Shown here one piece after another: positions 41,650-51,196 of a DNA stretch of 64,000 nucleotides. A program made the translations under genes and the position numbers. Source of the stretch: an uncultured Clostridia bacterium (GTDB lineage Bacteria > Bacillota > Clostridia > Oscillospirales > Ruminococcaceae); the NCBI GenBank assembly GCA_948473085.1, contig CAOKWH010000007.1, positions 1 to 64,000 on the forward strand. Direction: 5' to 3'. The notes under the pieces are model-generated. The model had not been told where the DNA came from. It saw nothing but the letters and a program-made list of their open reading frames with translations, and did not search any database. The stretch's first letter is position 1, and each line of letters begins with the position of its first letter.

Positions 41650-42813
41650 ATGGTACTAAAGAATATACGGATATGGACCAGGCACGGCCAGATTGAGCGG
41701 GGATATATTGTAACCCAGGGGAGCAAAATTGCCGATATTGGCCTGATGAAACACTATATTGACACTGGGGACGAGGTGCTGGACGCCGCCGGCTACACCG
41801 CCTACCCCGGCTTTATTGACGGGCACTGCCACCTGGGGCTGTTTGGGGACAGCCTGGGCTTTGAAGGGGAGGACGGCAACGAGGACACCGACCCCTGTAC
41901 CCCGCAGCTCCGGGCTATCGACGCCATCAACCCCCAAGATCGGGGCTTTGCCGAGGCGTTGGCGGCGGGCGTTACCACAGTAATAACCGGCCCGGGCAGC
42001 GCCAATGCCATTGGCGGGCAGTTCTGCGCCTTGAAAACCCACGGGCGCTTTGTGGAGGAAATGCTGGTCCGGGCGCCGGTGGCCATGAAGATGGCCCTGG
42101 GGGAGAACCCCAAGAGCACCTACAACGAAAAGGCCCAGGCCCCCACCACCCGTATGGCTACGGCTGCCGTGATCCGGGAGCAGCTGTTCAAGGCCCAGCG
42201 GTACCAGGCCGACCTGGTGCGGGCCAGCGAGGAGGATGGCGACGAGCCGGAGTTTGATATCAAATGCCAGGCGCTGCTGCCGGTGCTGAGCCAGAAGCTG
42301 CCGGTACACATCCATGCCCACCGGGCGGACGATATTGCCACGGCGGTGCGCATCTGCCGGGAGTTTAACCTGCGCTATGTGCTGGTGCACGCCACCGAGG
42401 GGCACCGGCTGGCCGACTATCTGGCCGAGCAGCAGGCCAGCGTGGTGTGCGGCCCGGTTATCAACCACCGCTCCAAGCCGGAGCTAGCGGGCTTTACGCT
42501 GGGCAATGCGGCTGCCCTGGCCCGGCAGGGGGTGGCGGTGTCCATCTGCACCGACCACCCGGAAATCCCGGTGGATTTTTTAGCCATCAGCGCCGGGCTG
42601 TGCGTCCGGGAGGGGCTGCCGTTTGATAAGGCGATGGAGGGCATCACCTACATCCCCGCCCTGCAAAGCGGCATTGCCGACCGGGTGGGCAGTATTGAAA
42701 AGGGGCTGGATGCCGATATCCTCTTGTTCCGGGGCAACCCCCTCACTTTGGAGGCCAAACCCGCCCTGGTGATGATAAATGGTGAGATAGTCCACAATAA
42801 TTTAACAAAATGA
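41650..42813 (+). CDS. Amidohydrolase family protein
   Basis: YPGFIDGHCHLGLFGD; HAHRADD; ICTDHPEIP. Confidence 0.9.
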   Translation: MVLKNIRIWTRHGQIERGYIVTQGSKIADIGLMKHYIDTGDEVLDAAGYTAYPGFIDGHCHLGLFGDSLGFEGEDGNEDTDPCTPQLRAIDAINPQDRGFAEALAAGVTTVITGPGSANAIGGQFCALKTHGRFVEEMLVRAPVAMKMALGENPKSTYNEKAQAPTTRMATAAVIREQLFKAQRYQADLVRASEEDGDEPEFDIKCQALLPVLSQKLPVHIHAHRADDIATAVRICREFNLRYVLVHATEGHRLADYLAEQQASVVCGPVINHRSKPELAGFTLGNAAALARQGVAVSICTDHPEIPVDFLAISAGLCVREGLPFDKAMEGITYIPALQSGIADRVGSIEKGLDADILLFRGNPLTLEAKPALVMINGEIVHNNLTK

Positions 42814-42931
42814 TTGAAATTTTGTATAATTTGTGGTATAGTATAGTCATAAGGAAAAAACCGCCAGAAAGCGGGGCTTTTCCAAGGCTATCCGGCCGGA
42901 TAGCAAGACGAAACAAAAAGGGGTTGAATGT

Positions 42932-43453
42932 ATGAACATCACTATCACTGGAAGAAAAACTGTTGTGAAGGATTCGTTTCGCGAGGAGGCCGACCGTCAG
43001 CTGGCCAAGTTTGACCGGCTTTTTGATGATGATGCATCCGCCCATATCACCGTAACCAACGAAGGCGGCCGGGAAACGGTGGAAATTACCATTCGGGGCA
43101 ACGGGATGATTTTCCGCACCGAAAAGACCACCGAGGATCGGAAGGATTCGCTGGACTTGGCCACCGATATGCTGTTCCGCCAGATTGTAAAGAACAAGGG
43201 CAAGCTGGAAAAGCGCTTTAAAAAGGCGCCGCCAGAGTTCTTTGACGCCCCGGTGGAGGAGGCACCCGACTATTCGGTGCTCAAGCGCAAGCACTTCACC
43301 CTCAAGCCCATGCTGGTGGAGGAGGCTATTTTGCAGATGGAACTGCTGGGGCATACCTTCTATATGTTCCAGAATGCCGAAACCGAAGTGGCCAATGTGG
43401 TGTATAAGCGCAATGCCGGCGGCTACGGCCTGTTGGAGCCGGACGAGGATTGA
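42932..43453 (+). CDS. hpf: Long-form ribosome hibernation promoting factor
   Basis: MNITITGRKTVVKDSFREEADRQLAKFDRLF and YSVLKRKHFTLKPMLVEEAILQMELLGHTFYMFQN. Confidence 0.95.
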   Translation: MNITITGRKTVVKDSFREEADRQLAKFDRLFDDDASAHITVTNEGGRETVEITIRGNGMIFRTEKTTEDRKDSLDLATDMLFRQIVKNKGKLEKRFKKAPPEFFDAPVEEAPDYSVLKRKHFTLKPMLVEEAILQMELLGHTFYMFQNAETEVANVVYKRNAGGYGLLEPDED

Positions 43454-43485
43454 CAGGGCACATCTCGGGTAGATTGTATATAGAG

Positions 43486-43520
43486 AAAACCCCCGCTGGA
43501 TTTTTCCAGTGGGGGTTTTT
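43486..43520 (+). terminator. Rho-independent terminator of hpf
   Basis: aaaacccccgctgga-tttt-tccagtgggggttttt. Confidence 0.9.
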
Positions 43521-43733
43521 CTTGTGCTTTATAATGGGGTAGGGGGTTTGAGCCACCTGTAAAACCGAAAGCCTGCCCCTCCCGCGGCGTCCTCCGGTTT
43601 TGTGGGCATTCTGTGCCGGTTTGGATGGTTCCTTTCCCTTCTCAGGCACTTAGAAAGGGCTTTGCAGTAGAATGACTGCCCCTTTATGTTTTAAAATCTT
43701 AGTTTTATACAGTTGGTAGAGTTTTTTCTGCCC

Positions 43734-44534
43734 TTATTGATTGGGGGAGAGGAACAGGCCGACAACCTTGTTGTTCCCGCTGTCCTCTTTCAGGAGGAAA
43801 AAGGTGTTTGTATCTGCAACATAGCAGTACCGGCAGACATCCGGCGTAACGGCAGCGGAGTAGAGCGCGCCGCAACGGGCGGCTTTGGACAGGTCAATCC
43901 CCAGCTGCCCGGCCTGCTGCAGGGCTTCTTCCAGGTTGTTGGTGCTGTTGTAGCGCCATCCTGCCTCCTCCAGCACCTCCTGTGCCGAACGGTACATGGC
44001 GCAGGTCAGCACATCGGCCAGTATGCGCATGAGAAAGAGCGAAAGGGTCTCATCCAGCAGTTTCCAGTCGGTTTCGGTGTCCGCTTCGTGCAGGCTGTAG
44101 ACCGGCGGGTCGGGCAGGGCCAAATCCTCCAGGCGGATGCCGAAGGTGATGACGCCGGCGCTGTAGTCGCTGCCAATTTCCAGGTAGTTGGATACCCGCT
44201 CCGGCCAGCGCTCCTTAGGCAGCTGGGAGAGCTGGAAGCAGACATCCCCTTCATACTGTTTGGGGTCCTTTGCCCAGTCCTCCTGCCATTCGGCAATGAT
44301 TTCCGCCAGGATGTCGTAGGAAAAGCCGAGAGAGGGATGCTCCTCCGTTACCCAAATATCGGAGCATTCAAACAGCGGCTGATTCCACGCCCTGCTGAAA
44401 AAATCGAACAGGAGCGATGGCAGTTTTATCTTGTGGGCCGCCTCTAATTCCTCCAACTGCGCTTTCCCGGCGGGATTGGCGCAGCCCAGGAAGTTCAAAA
44501 GCTTTAGGGGCGTGGGGTTGTATTCGATGGACAT
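43734..44534 (-). CDS. SMI1/KNR4-like protein
   Basis: LEAAHKIKLPSLLFDFFSRAWNQPLF; RBS aggaggg upstream of ATG. Confidence 0.65.
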   Translation of the reverse strand: MSIEYNPTPLKLLNFLGCANPAGKAQLEELEAAHKIKLPSLLFDFFSRAWNQPLFECSDIWVTEEHPSLGFSYDILAEIIAEWQEDWAKDPKQYEGDVCFQLSQLPKERWPERVSNYLEIGSDYSAGVITFGIRLEDLALPDPPVYSLHEADTETDWKLLDETLSLFLMRILADVLTCAMYRSAQEVLEEAGWRYNSTNNLEEALQQAGQLGIDLSKAARCGALYSAAVTPDVCRYCYVADTNTFFLLKEDSGNNKVVGLFLSPNQ

Positions 44535-44563
44535 AAAAACCCTCCTAATTATTTTCCTTGCTC

Positions 44564-44710
44564 ATCCAGGCAAATAAAAAGAAGTAACCGCCCAGCTCCC
44601 AAAGCAGCGGTTACTTCATGTAACTCAGGGGGCTAACCGTTTGTATCGGCAGCACCTTCTATTTATAGTATAGTAAAGTTTTGCGGGAATGTCAACCCGG
44701 TTTTGGCTGT
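44564..44710. repeat. Truncated second copy of the type I TA locus (3' end of toxin gene, terminator, antitoxin promoter)
   Basis: Near-identical to 44908..45056; minus promoter TTGACA (44690-44695)-17-TATACT (44667-44672). Confidence 0.85.
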
Positions 44711-44719
44711 CAAAACAGG

Positions 44720-44748
44720 TTGCTTTCTGTGGGTTTTTGTGTTATCCT
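44720..44748 (+). promoter_or_regulatory. Candidate toxin promoter
   Basis: TTGCTT-17-TATCCT. Confidence 0.5.
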
Positions 44749-44844
44749 AAATTTGGTGCTACCGAAAAACGGCAAGCGGTTGGTCCCCTGTATTATCAAG
44801 GGGCACTTCTTGGCCCCTTAATCGAAAGAAAGGGGGGCTGCTAA

Positions 44845-44931
44845 ATGGTTACATATTCCGATCTGATACAGACCGGCATTTTAATTGTTGGCATTATTTC
44901 CCTGTTTATCCAGGCAAATAAAAAGAAGTAA
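44845..44931 (+). CDS. 28-aa type I toxin-like peptide (holin-like/BsrG-TxpA type)
   Basis: MVTYSDLIQTGILIVGIISLFIQANKKK; RBS aaggggggc; absent from the supplied ORF list because of length. Confidence 0.8.
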   Translation: MVTYSDLIQTGILIVGIISLFIQANKKK

Positions 44932-45007
44932 CCGCCCAAGTTTCCAGACTAGCGGTTACTTCAAGTAACTCAGGGGAACTAACCGTTTGTATCGGCAGCA
45001 CCTTCTA
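44918..45007 (-). ncRNA. Predicted antisense RNA antitoxin overlapping the toxin 3' end
   Basis: TTGACA (45036-45041)-17-TATACT (45013-45018) on minus strand; terminator stem 44925-44935/44952-44962 then TTTTT. Confidence 0.7.
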
Positions 45008-45112
45008 TTTATAGTATAGTAAAGTTTTGCGGGAATGTCAACCCGGTTTTGGCTGTTGTTTTTTGGAAGGAGAAAAGGCGGGAATCTCAGAGAAGGGGGT
45101 TCCCGCCCCTTT

Positions 45113-46684
45113 TTATTTCATATAGTTGGCGTCGGTGCCGCCCCATTCCACAACAGTAAAACCCTCCCGGCTGAAGGGCTGCAGCTGCTGCGTGGGAATT
45201 TCCACCGGCTCGTTCAGCGAGCGGTAGACCATGTGCACCCGCAGCACGCTGTCCGGGGCGGGGGTGATAGTCAGCGGGGCCAGCTGCTCGTACTGTTCCC
45301 CGGCAAAGGTGATGAGGTTGTACTCGGCCCCCTGCATCCTGGGCACCCAGTAGGTGATAAAGTCGTTGTACTCCCGGGGGGTCAGGCCCAGGTAGGCCAG
45401 CTTTTCCCGGAGGAAGGCCTCGGTATCGCTGCCCTTTACCACAAAGCCGCTCTCAAAGTCCCACTGGATGCGCTTGTTCCCCTCCCAGAACAGGTAGTAA
45501 TGTTCGCTGCCGTCGGCCAGGTTTATTAGCCGGCCGTCCGGGTAGGCGGTTACCTGCCAGCCGCCGTTATAGGCGGGATAGGTGTAGGTAAAGCTGGGAT
45601 AATCCAGCGTGACAGTGCAGGTGGTTTCCTCCTGGGGATAGAGGTAGATGACCGGCTTGCCGGTGGGGGGATCGAGGTGCCCCTCTGCCATTGTGGCAAA
45701 GGACTGGTTATACCGGCCGGAGGGGTAGAGCAGGCCCTCGGCAGTGTCGTTGGTGGTGACGAGCACATTGCTTTCGTTGGTATAGATGTGGTAGACCAGC
45801 CCGTTGTTGAAGGTGACGGTGGCCATATCTGCATCTGGCAGGGAGGCCTGGCTGGTGAAAACGCCGGGGCCGGTGACAGGGAGCACCAGATCCTCCGCCA
45901 TATACCAGAGGATATCCGCCCCGGCATAGGTATGGGTGCTGCCCTCCCGGCTGGTAAAGGTCAGTTCGGTCATCCGGCTTTCCCGCATCATGGTCAGCCA
46001 GGCGGGGTACTGCCAGGGGGCGCGGCTTTCGCCCTCGGGGTTGGCCCAGTTGGCATTCTCCCGGGAGGGGGCAATGCGCTGCTGGATCAGGGCATAATCC
46101 GTCTCATCCAAAGTTAGCCGAACCGTATCGCCATAGCCCTGGCCGGGCAGCGAGCGGGTCAGCTCCACCCCTTTTTCGTAGAACCGCCCGGTGAGCTTGA
46201 CATCCTCCGGCGTGGAAATTTCAAAGAACAGGTCGGGCAGGATGGGCTGGCCCAGCTCCTCGGCTTCGGTGGCGGAATCCAGCAGCAGGTCCACCCGGTA
46301 GAGGGCCAGGTTGTCCGCCGGGGTGGCCGGGGTGCGGCTGAACAGGCCCAGGCCGCTCCAGCTGAGCTTTTGCACATCGTCATAGAGATAATAGCGGGTG
46401 GTGGTGCCGCAGCCGTCGGGCGGCATGAGCTTTTCCATTGCCAGATCCTGCTGCCACCAGGTGGCGGGTTGTGGGGATGGGGTATCGGTGGCGCTGCTCC
46501 CTTCGGGCCGGCTCTCTTGCCCGGCGGGTTCTTCCCGGCTGTCCTCCTCCCTGGCAGGGCTGCTTTCCTCCTGCTGGGAAGCGCTGGGCCGGGAGGGCTG
46601 ATCCGGGCTGGAGGATGGCTGTCCGGCCGGTGTGCAGCCCGCCAGCAACAGGGCCAGCAGGGCGGCTGTCCAAAGTTTTTTCAT
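45113..46684 (-). CDS. Lipoprotein of unknown function
   Basis: Lipobox LLAGCTPAG and Ser/Pro-rich linker. Confidence 0.8.
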   Translation of the reverse strand: MKKLWTAALLALLLAGCTPAGQPSSSPDQPSRPSASQQEESSPAREEDSREEPAGQESRPEGSSATDTPSPQPATWWQQDLAMEKLMPPDGCGTTTRYYLYDDVQKLSWSGLGLFSRTPATPADNLALYRVDLLLDSATEAEELGQPILPDLFFEISTPEDVKLTGRFYEKGVELTRSLPGQGYGDTVRLTLDETDYALIQQRIAPSRENANWANPEGESRAPWQYPAWLTMMRESRMTELTFTSREGSTHTYAGADILWYMAEDLVLPVTGPGVFTSQASLPDADMATVTFNNGLVYHIYTNESNVLVTTNDTAEGLLYPSGRYNQSFATMAEGHLDPPTGKPVIYLYPQEETTCTVTLDYPSFTYTYPAYNGGWQVTAYPDGRLINLADGSEHYYLFWEGNKRIQWDFESGFVVKGSDTEAFLREKLAYLGLTPREYNDFITYWVPRMQGAEYNLITFAGEQYEQLAPLTITPAPDSVLRVHMVYRSLNEPVEIPTQQLQPFSREGFTVVEWGGTDANYMK

Positions 46685-46961
46685 CGTAGGTTCCTCCTGT
46701 GAATCATTCGATTAAATTCTTATATAAAGAGAGGTGCGCAGCGCATAGGCTTCCCTAAACAGGGTGGCTGCCATTCCCAGGGTTTTTGGCCTGGGGAGTA
46801 AAACAGCCGGAAGCTATACTTCCCAACAATGCTCGCTAACAGCACGCGGATGAGCGGCTGCGACAAGGGTAGGCCGAACAGGTACAAAAAGGCATGCTAG
46901 CCATTTTAAAGAGAATACACAGCGCATAGGTATTCCCAAACAGGCGCCATTCTTTAAAAAT

Positions 46962-46990
46962 AGTATAGGATAAAGGGGCAGAAAAGTCAA
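46962..46990 (-). promoter_or_regulatory. Promoter for the long leader upstream of the lipoprotein
   Basis: TTGACT (46985-46990)-17-TATACT (46962-46967) on minus strand. Confidence 0.65.
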
Positions 46991-46991
46991 A

Positions 46992-47026
46992 CCGCCTGTA
47001 CCTCCGGGGCACAGGCGGCTTTTTTT
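46992..47026. terminator. Intrinsic terminator hairpin, T tract on plus strand
   Basis: ccgcctgt...acaggcggcttttttta. Confidence 0.7.
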
Positions 47027-47028
47027 AT

Positions 47029-47697
47029 TTAATATTCCCCTTGGCTTTCGCCGCCGCCGAGAATTTTAACAGCCGAGCTGGTGCCCAGGCGCTGGGCGCC
47101 CAGGGATAGGAACTGCTGCATATCCTCCCGGGTGCGGATGCCGCCGGCGGCCTTGATTTTCACGCCGGGGCCGACATGCCGGGCAAACAGCTCCACATCG
47201 GCAAAGGTGGCCCCGCCGGTGGAAAAGCCGGTGGAGGTTTTGATATACTCGGCGCCGCTCTGGGTGACAATGCGGCACATCTCCACCTTTTCCTCCTCTG
47301 TCAATAGACAGGTTTCGATAATCACCTTGAGGATATGCTCCCCGATGGCGGCCTTCACCCCCTGGATGTCCGCCAGCACATAGTCCAGGTCCCCGGCCTT
47401 CAGGCGGCCGATGTTGATAACCATATCAATCTCCCGGGCGCCGTTTTGGATGGCGTCGGCAGCTTCGGCGGCCTTAGCGGCGGTGGAACCGGCCCCCAAC
47501 GGAAAGCCCACCACGGCGCAGACAGCGCAGCGATCCCCCAACAGGCGGCGGGCCAGCGGCACATAGCCGCCATTGACACACACCGAGGCGGTGCCATGCT
47601 CCAGCGCCTGGGCGCAGAGCAGCTCAATATCCGCCGGGGTGGCGTCGGCCTTCAGGCAGGTGTGGTCCACATGGGCGTAGAGTTCACGGTCGGTCAT
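47029..47697 (-). CDS. deoC: Deoxyribose-phosphate aldolase
   Basis: HVDHTCLKADATPADIE; KVIIETCLLTEEEK; YIKTSTGFSTGGAT. Confidence 0.95.
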   Translation of the reverse strand: MTDRELYAHVDHTCLKADATPADIELLCAQALEHGTASVCVNGGYVPLARRLLGDRCAVCAVVGFPLGAGSTAAKAAEAADAIQNGAREIDMVINIGRLKAGDLDYVLADIQGVKAAIGEHILKVIIETCLLTEEEKVEMCRIVTQSGAEYIKTSTGFSTGGATFADVELFARHVGPGVKIKAAGGIRTREDMQQFLSLGAQRLGTSSAVKILGGGESQGEY

Positions 47698-47711
47698 GGT
47701 TCAAACACTCC

Positions 47712-48029
47712 TTATTCATCATTTTTCATTTCAACATGGATCATAAACGAGAGCAGCGCCCGCAGCAGGATGATGGCGCCCAGCACCACCAGCTCGTTGA
47801 GGCTGGTTATCAGCACTGTTTTTAAAATCTCTGCCGCCATTTTAAATTCCAGCCCGGTGGCCAGGGCGTTGGCCAGCTCGTGCTTGACCGGGTAGCGTTT
47901 GATGTGGAGCAGATCCAGCAAATAGTAGACAAATGCCTTGAGGGTGCCGATGGTGACAATGAAGATGCCAATCAGCTCAATTACCGAGATGATATTGGGC
48001 AGCAGCAGTTCAATCAGATGGTGAAACAT
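47712..48029 (-). CDS. DUF1622-like membrane protein
   Basis: Hydrophobic; LANALATGLEFKMAAEILKTVL. Confidence 0.8.
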   Translation of the reverse strand: MFHHLIELLLPNIISVIELIGIFIVTIGTLKAFVYYLLDLLHIKRYPVKHELANALATGLEFKMAAEILKTVLITSLNELVVLGAIILLRALLSFMIHVEMKNDE

Positions 48030-48202
48030 AGGATTACAAAACCTCTCTTTTTCTCCCGGACAGAAACCCCTCCGGGGTGGGGATGCAGCCGCTTTTTCCG
48101 GCCATTTTTTAAAGAAAAGGCGGCTTTTGGCCCTGTTTTATGCACCTTTCCGCCGCTTTTTTCATAAGATAGACCAAGAATGCAGAATAAGGAGGCAGAA
48201 GA

Positions 48203-49237
48203 ATGGACAAAAACAGAACCTCTGGGGCTTCGGGGGGCGCCGGCGGGCCATGGGAAAAGGCCATTGAACAGTACACACTGGAACTGATGGCCGTCTATCG
48301 CCGGCAGCGGCAGGGCGCCGCCGGGCAGGATACCCCCGCCCAGGCAGCAGAGGAGATGGCAAAAAGCTCGGCTATCCAGGCGGCCGTGCGGGCGGCAGTG
48401 GAGGCTGTGGAGGCAGAGGAAGCCCGCCGGGAACCGGCCCCGGGGCCTGTGGCAGCGTCAGCGCCCGCCCAGGAGGCGGAGAACCCCTGTTTCCAGTGCA
48501 GCCACCGCCCGGGGCTGTGGGAGGAACCGGCGCCGGAACCCGGGGCCACCGCCCCCTGCTTCCGGTGTGATGGCCGCCCCGCCGGCGAAGGGGATACCCC
48601 TGCCCAAAGGGGGAAAAGCCGGGCCGCCGCCCCTGCCCGGACACAGGAGGCCCGGCCGGTGATGGCCAGGCCGGAACCTGCCAGCCGGGAGGAGGTGAAC
48701 ACGGCCGGGGATGCCAGCGGCACCCCGGTGGACGCCATAGGCCAGCCGGAGGCGGACTATCTGGCCCGCTGTGCCGCCACCCTGCAGGGGCTGAAGGGGC
48801 CGGACAGTACCTATCATACCACATCTATGCCCAATAGCCAACCACAGGATGCACCCCAGGGCAGTATTAAAACCCAGGTGTTCACCGCCCGGCGCACCTA
48901 CCCGGTGCCGGGTGCCAAGGTGGATTTGTATCAGGCAGACGAAGGGGGCTTTGCACTGATAGACAGCCAGTACACCGACCAATCCGGCCAAACCCGGCCG
49001 GTGCGGGTGCCCGCCCTGGATAAAGAGCTGAGCGAGCACCCCGGCAACGGCCAGCCCTATGTCAGCTATCGCATTATTGTGAGCCACCCCAGCTTTGTGC
49101 AGGCCATTATGGACGGGGTATCGGTGTTCCAGGATGTGGTATCCATCCAGTCGGTGGATCTGGTGCCGCTGCCGGCTGAGCCGGTTCCCCACACAGGGTA
49201 TCAGGAATATGCCGCCCCAGGCAGGAACGGGCTGTGA
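48203..49237 (+). CDS. SleC N-terminal-domain-like protein with disordered N-terminus
   Basis: C-terminal TARRTYPVPGAKVDLYQ...SYRIIVSHPSFVQAIMDGVSVFQDVVSIQSVDLVPLP. Confidence 0.55.
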   Translation: MDKNRTSGASGGAGGPWEKAIEQYTLELMAVYRRQRQGAAGQDTPAQAAEEMAKSSAIQAAVRAAVEAVEAEEARREPAPGPVAASAPAQEAENPCFQCSHRPGLWEEPAPEPGATAPCFRCDGRPAGEGDTPAQRGKSRAAAPARTQEARPVMARPEPASREEVNTAGDASGTPVDAIGQPEADYLARCAATLQGLKGPDSTYHTTSMPNSQPQDAPQGSIKTQVFTARRTYPVPGAKVDLYQADEGGFALIDSQYTDQSGQTRPVRVPALDKELSEHPGNGQPYVSYRIIVSHPSFVQAIMDGVSVFQDVVSIQSVDLVPLPAEPVPHTGYQEYAAPGRNGL

Positions 49238-49249
49238 GGAGGGGAGAAG

Positions 49250-50650
49250 ATGAGCATTACAACAACCCAGCGCCCGCCCCAACCGCTGCTGCCGGTGGTG
49301 CCCGAAACGATTATTGTGCATCTGGGCAGGCCGGACCGGCCGGCGGAGAATGTGGAGGTGACCTTTGCCGACTACATCAAAAATGTGGCCTCCAGCGAAA
49401 TTTATCCCACCTGGCCGGAGGAGGCCATCAAGGCCAACATTTTGGCCCAAATTTCCTTTGCGCTTAACCGCATTTACACCGAGTGGTACCCCAGCCGGGG
49501 GTATGACTTTGATATTACCTCCTCCACCCAGTTCGACCAGGCGTTCGTAAACGGGCGGGATGTGTTTGGGAATATCAGCGACCTGGTAGACGAAATTTTT
49601 AACGACTATTTGGTGCGGGAAGGCCAGATCAACCCGCTGTTCGCCCAGTTTTGCAGCGGCACCACCGTCACCTGCGATGGCCTGTCCCAGTGGGGCAGTG
49701 TCACGCTGGCCAACCAGGGGTATGACGCGATGGGCATCCTGCGCTATTACTATGGCGACGGCATCCGCCTGGTGGAAAACGCGCCGGTGGGCGCGGTGGA
49801 AGGCTCCTTTTCCGGCATTCCGCTGGAACTGGGCAGCAGCAGCAACGATGTGTATACCATACAGATGGAACTCAACCGCATCCGGCAGAACTTCCCCGCC
49901 ATCCCGCGTATCCCGGAGGTGGACGGCATCTTCGGCCCGGAAACACAGGCGGCCGTGCAGGCGTTCCAGCGGGCCTTTAACATGCCGGTTACCGGCGTGG
50001 TGGATAAGGGGGTATGGTACCGCATCCGGCAGATTTACACCAGTGTCAAGCGCCTGGCTGACCTGCAGGGCGAAGGGATTAAGCTGAGCGAGGCCACGCC
50101 GCTCTATCCCACCACGCTGACAGTAGGGGACACCGGCATCAGCGTAACCACCGTGCAGTACTATCTCAATGTATTTGCCTACTTTAACCAGTATATCCCC
50201 ATGGTGCCCATTGACGGCATTTACAGCCAGCAGACAGCCGACGCCGTGGCCGCCTTCCAGCAGCAGTACGGCCTGGAAGTAACCGGCATTACCGACCGGG
50301 ACACCTGGCTGAAGATGCTGGAGGTGTACCGGGGCATCCTCTCGATGGTGCAGGGCAGCTATGAGGGCAGGATTGACCTGTATCCCGGCTTTGTCCTCTC
50401 CCAGGGGATGGAAGGCTCGGAGGTGTCGGCCCTGCAGCAGTATCTGGTGGCCATTGCCGGGCAGGACCCGGATATTGCCGCCACCGAGGTGACTGGCTAT
50501 TTTGGCCCCCTCACCGAACAGGCGGTCCTGGCCGTGCAGCAGAAATATGGCATACCTGAAAGCGGCAATGTGGGCGCCCTGACCTGGAATACCATTACCT
50601 ATCTGGTGCGCCGGCCCTACCGGAGTATAATGGAGAATAACGGCTTCTAA
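49250..50650 (+). CDS. Spore cortex-lysis-associated protein with several peptidoglycan-binding repeats
   Basis: VPETIIVHLGRPDRPAENVEVTFADYIKNVASSEIYPTW...; repeated GxxxVxxLQxxLN-type units. Confidence 0.8.
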   Translation: MSITTTQRPPQPLLPVVPETIIVHLGRPDRPAENVEVTFADYIKNVASSEIYPTWPEEAIKANILAQISFALNRIYTEWYPSRGYDFDITSSTQFDQAFVNGRDVFGNISDLVDEIFNDYLVREGQINPLFAQFCSGTTVTCDGLSQWGSVTLANQGYDAMGILRYYYGDGIRLVENAPVGAVEGSFSGIPLELGSSSNDVYTIQMELNRIRQNFPAIPRIPEVDGIFGPETQAAVQAFQRAFNMPVTGVVDKGVWYRIRQIYTSVKRLADLQGEGIKLSEATPLYPTTLTVGDTGISVTTVQYYLNVFAYFNQYIPMVPIDGIYSQQTADAVAAFQQQYGLEVTGITDRDTWLKMLEVYRGILSMVQGSYEGRIDLYPGFVLSQGMEGSEVSALQQYLVAIAGQDPDIAATEVTGYFGPLTEQAVLAVQQKYGIPESGNVGALTWNTITYLVRRPYRSIMENNGF

Positions 50651-50716
50651 GCCGCCAAATATAGCGGGAAGTTGTCCGGGGCGCTGGAAGAAAAGCCGCT
50701 AAATGTGGCGGATTGG

Positions 50717-51196
50717 TTAGCCAATAACCGGGCTGCGGCGTTCGAATAAAACAGTATCATGCCAGCAGCCATCGGCGGCAATGGCAATGCGTTCCCGCAC
50801 GCCTACCTCCCGGAAGCCGCAGCTGCGGTGCAGCGCCCGGCTGGCTGTGTTTTCGGCAAACACCGAGGACATCAGCGTCCAGCAGCCCTGCTGTTCCGAA
50901 CAGGCAATCAGTTCCTGGAGCAGGGCCTTGCCCACCCCTTTGCCCCGGTGCCCGGCGGCAATATAGATGCTCACCTCCACAACGCCGCGGTACACCGGCC
51001 GGGCGCTGGTGGGGGAGAGGGCTGCCCAGCCGGCAATCTCCCCGGCTTCCTCCATCACCAGGCGGCAGGCGGGCAGGTGGGAGCTGTCCCACTGGGCATA
51101 CTCCGGGGCCTCCTGCTGGAAGGTGGCGATGCCCTCCAAATAAATGCGGCGGACCTGCGGCCAGTCCGCCGGTGTCATGGCGCGAATTTTCGACAT
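50717..51196 (-). CDS. GNAT N-acetyltransferase (phosphinothricin-type)
   Basis: YIAAGHRGKGVGKALLQEL. Confidence 0.88.
   Translation of the reverse strand: MSKIRAMTPADWPQVRRIYLEGIATFQQEAPEYAQWDSSHLPACRLVMEEAGEIAGWAALSPTSARPVYRGVVEVSIYIAAGHRGKGVGKALLQELIACSEQQGCWTLMSSVFAENTASRALHRSCGFREVGVRERIAIAADGCWHDTVLFERRSPVIG

Noticed and set aside
44564-45056. Direct repeats as insertion-sequence ends
   Set aside because: No transposase between them; the repeats are explained by duplication of the toxin 3' end/antitoxin promoter.
46726-46990. 6S RNA or another named ncRNA
   Set aside because: Hairpin-rich, but I could not match it to a known consensus; left as an unassigned leader.
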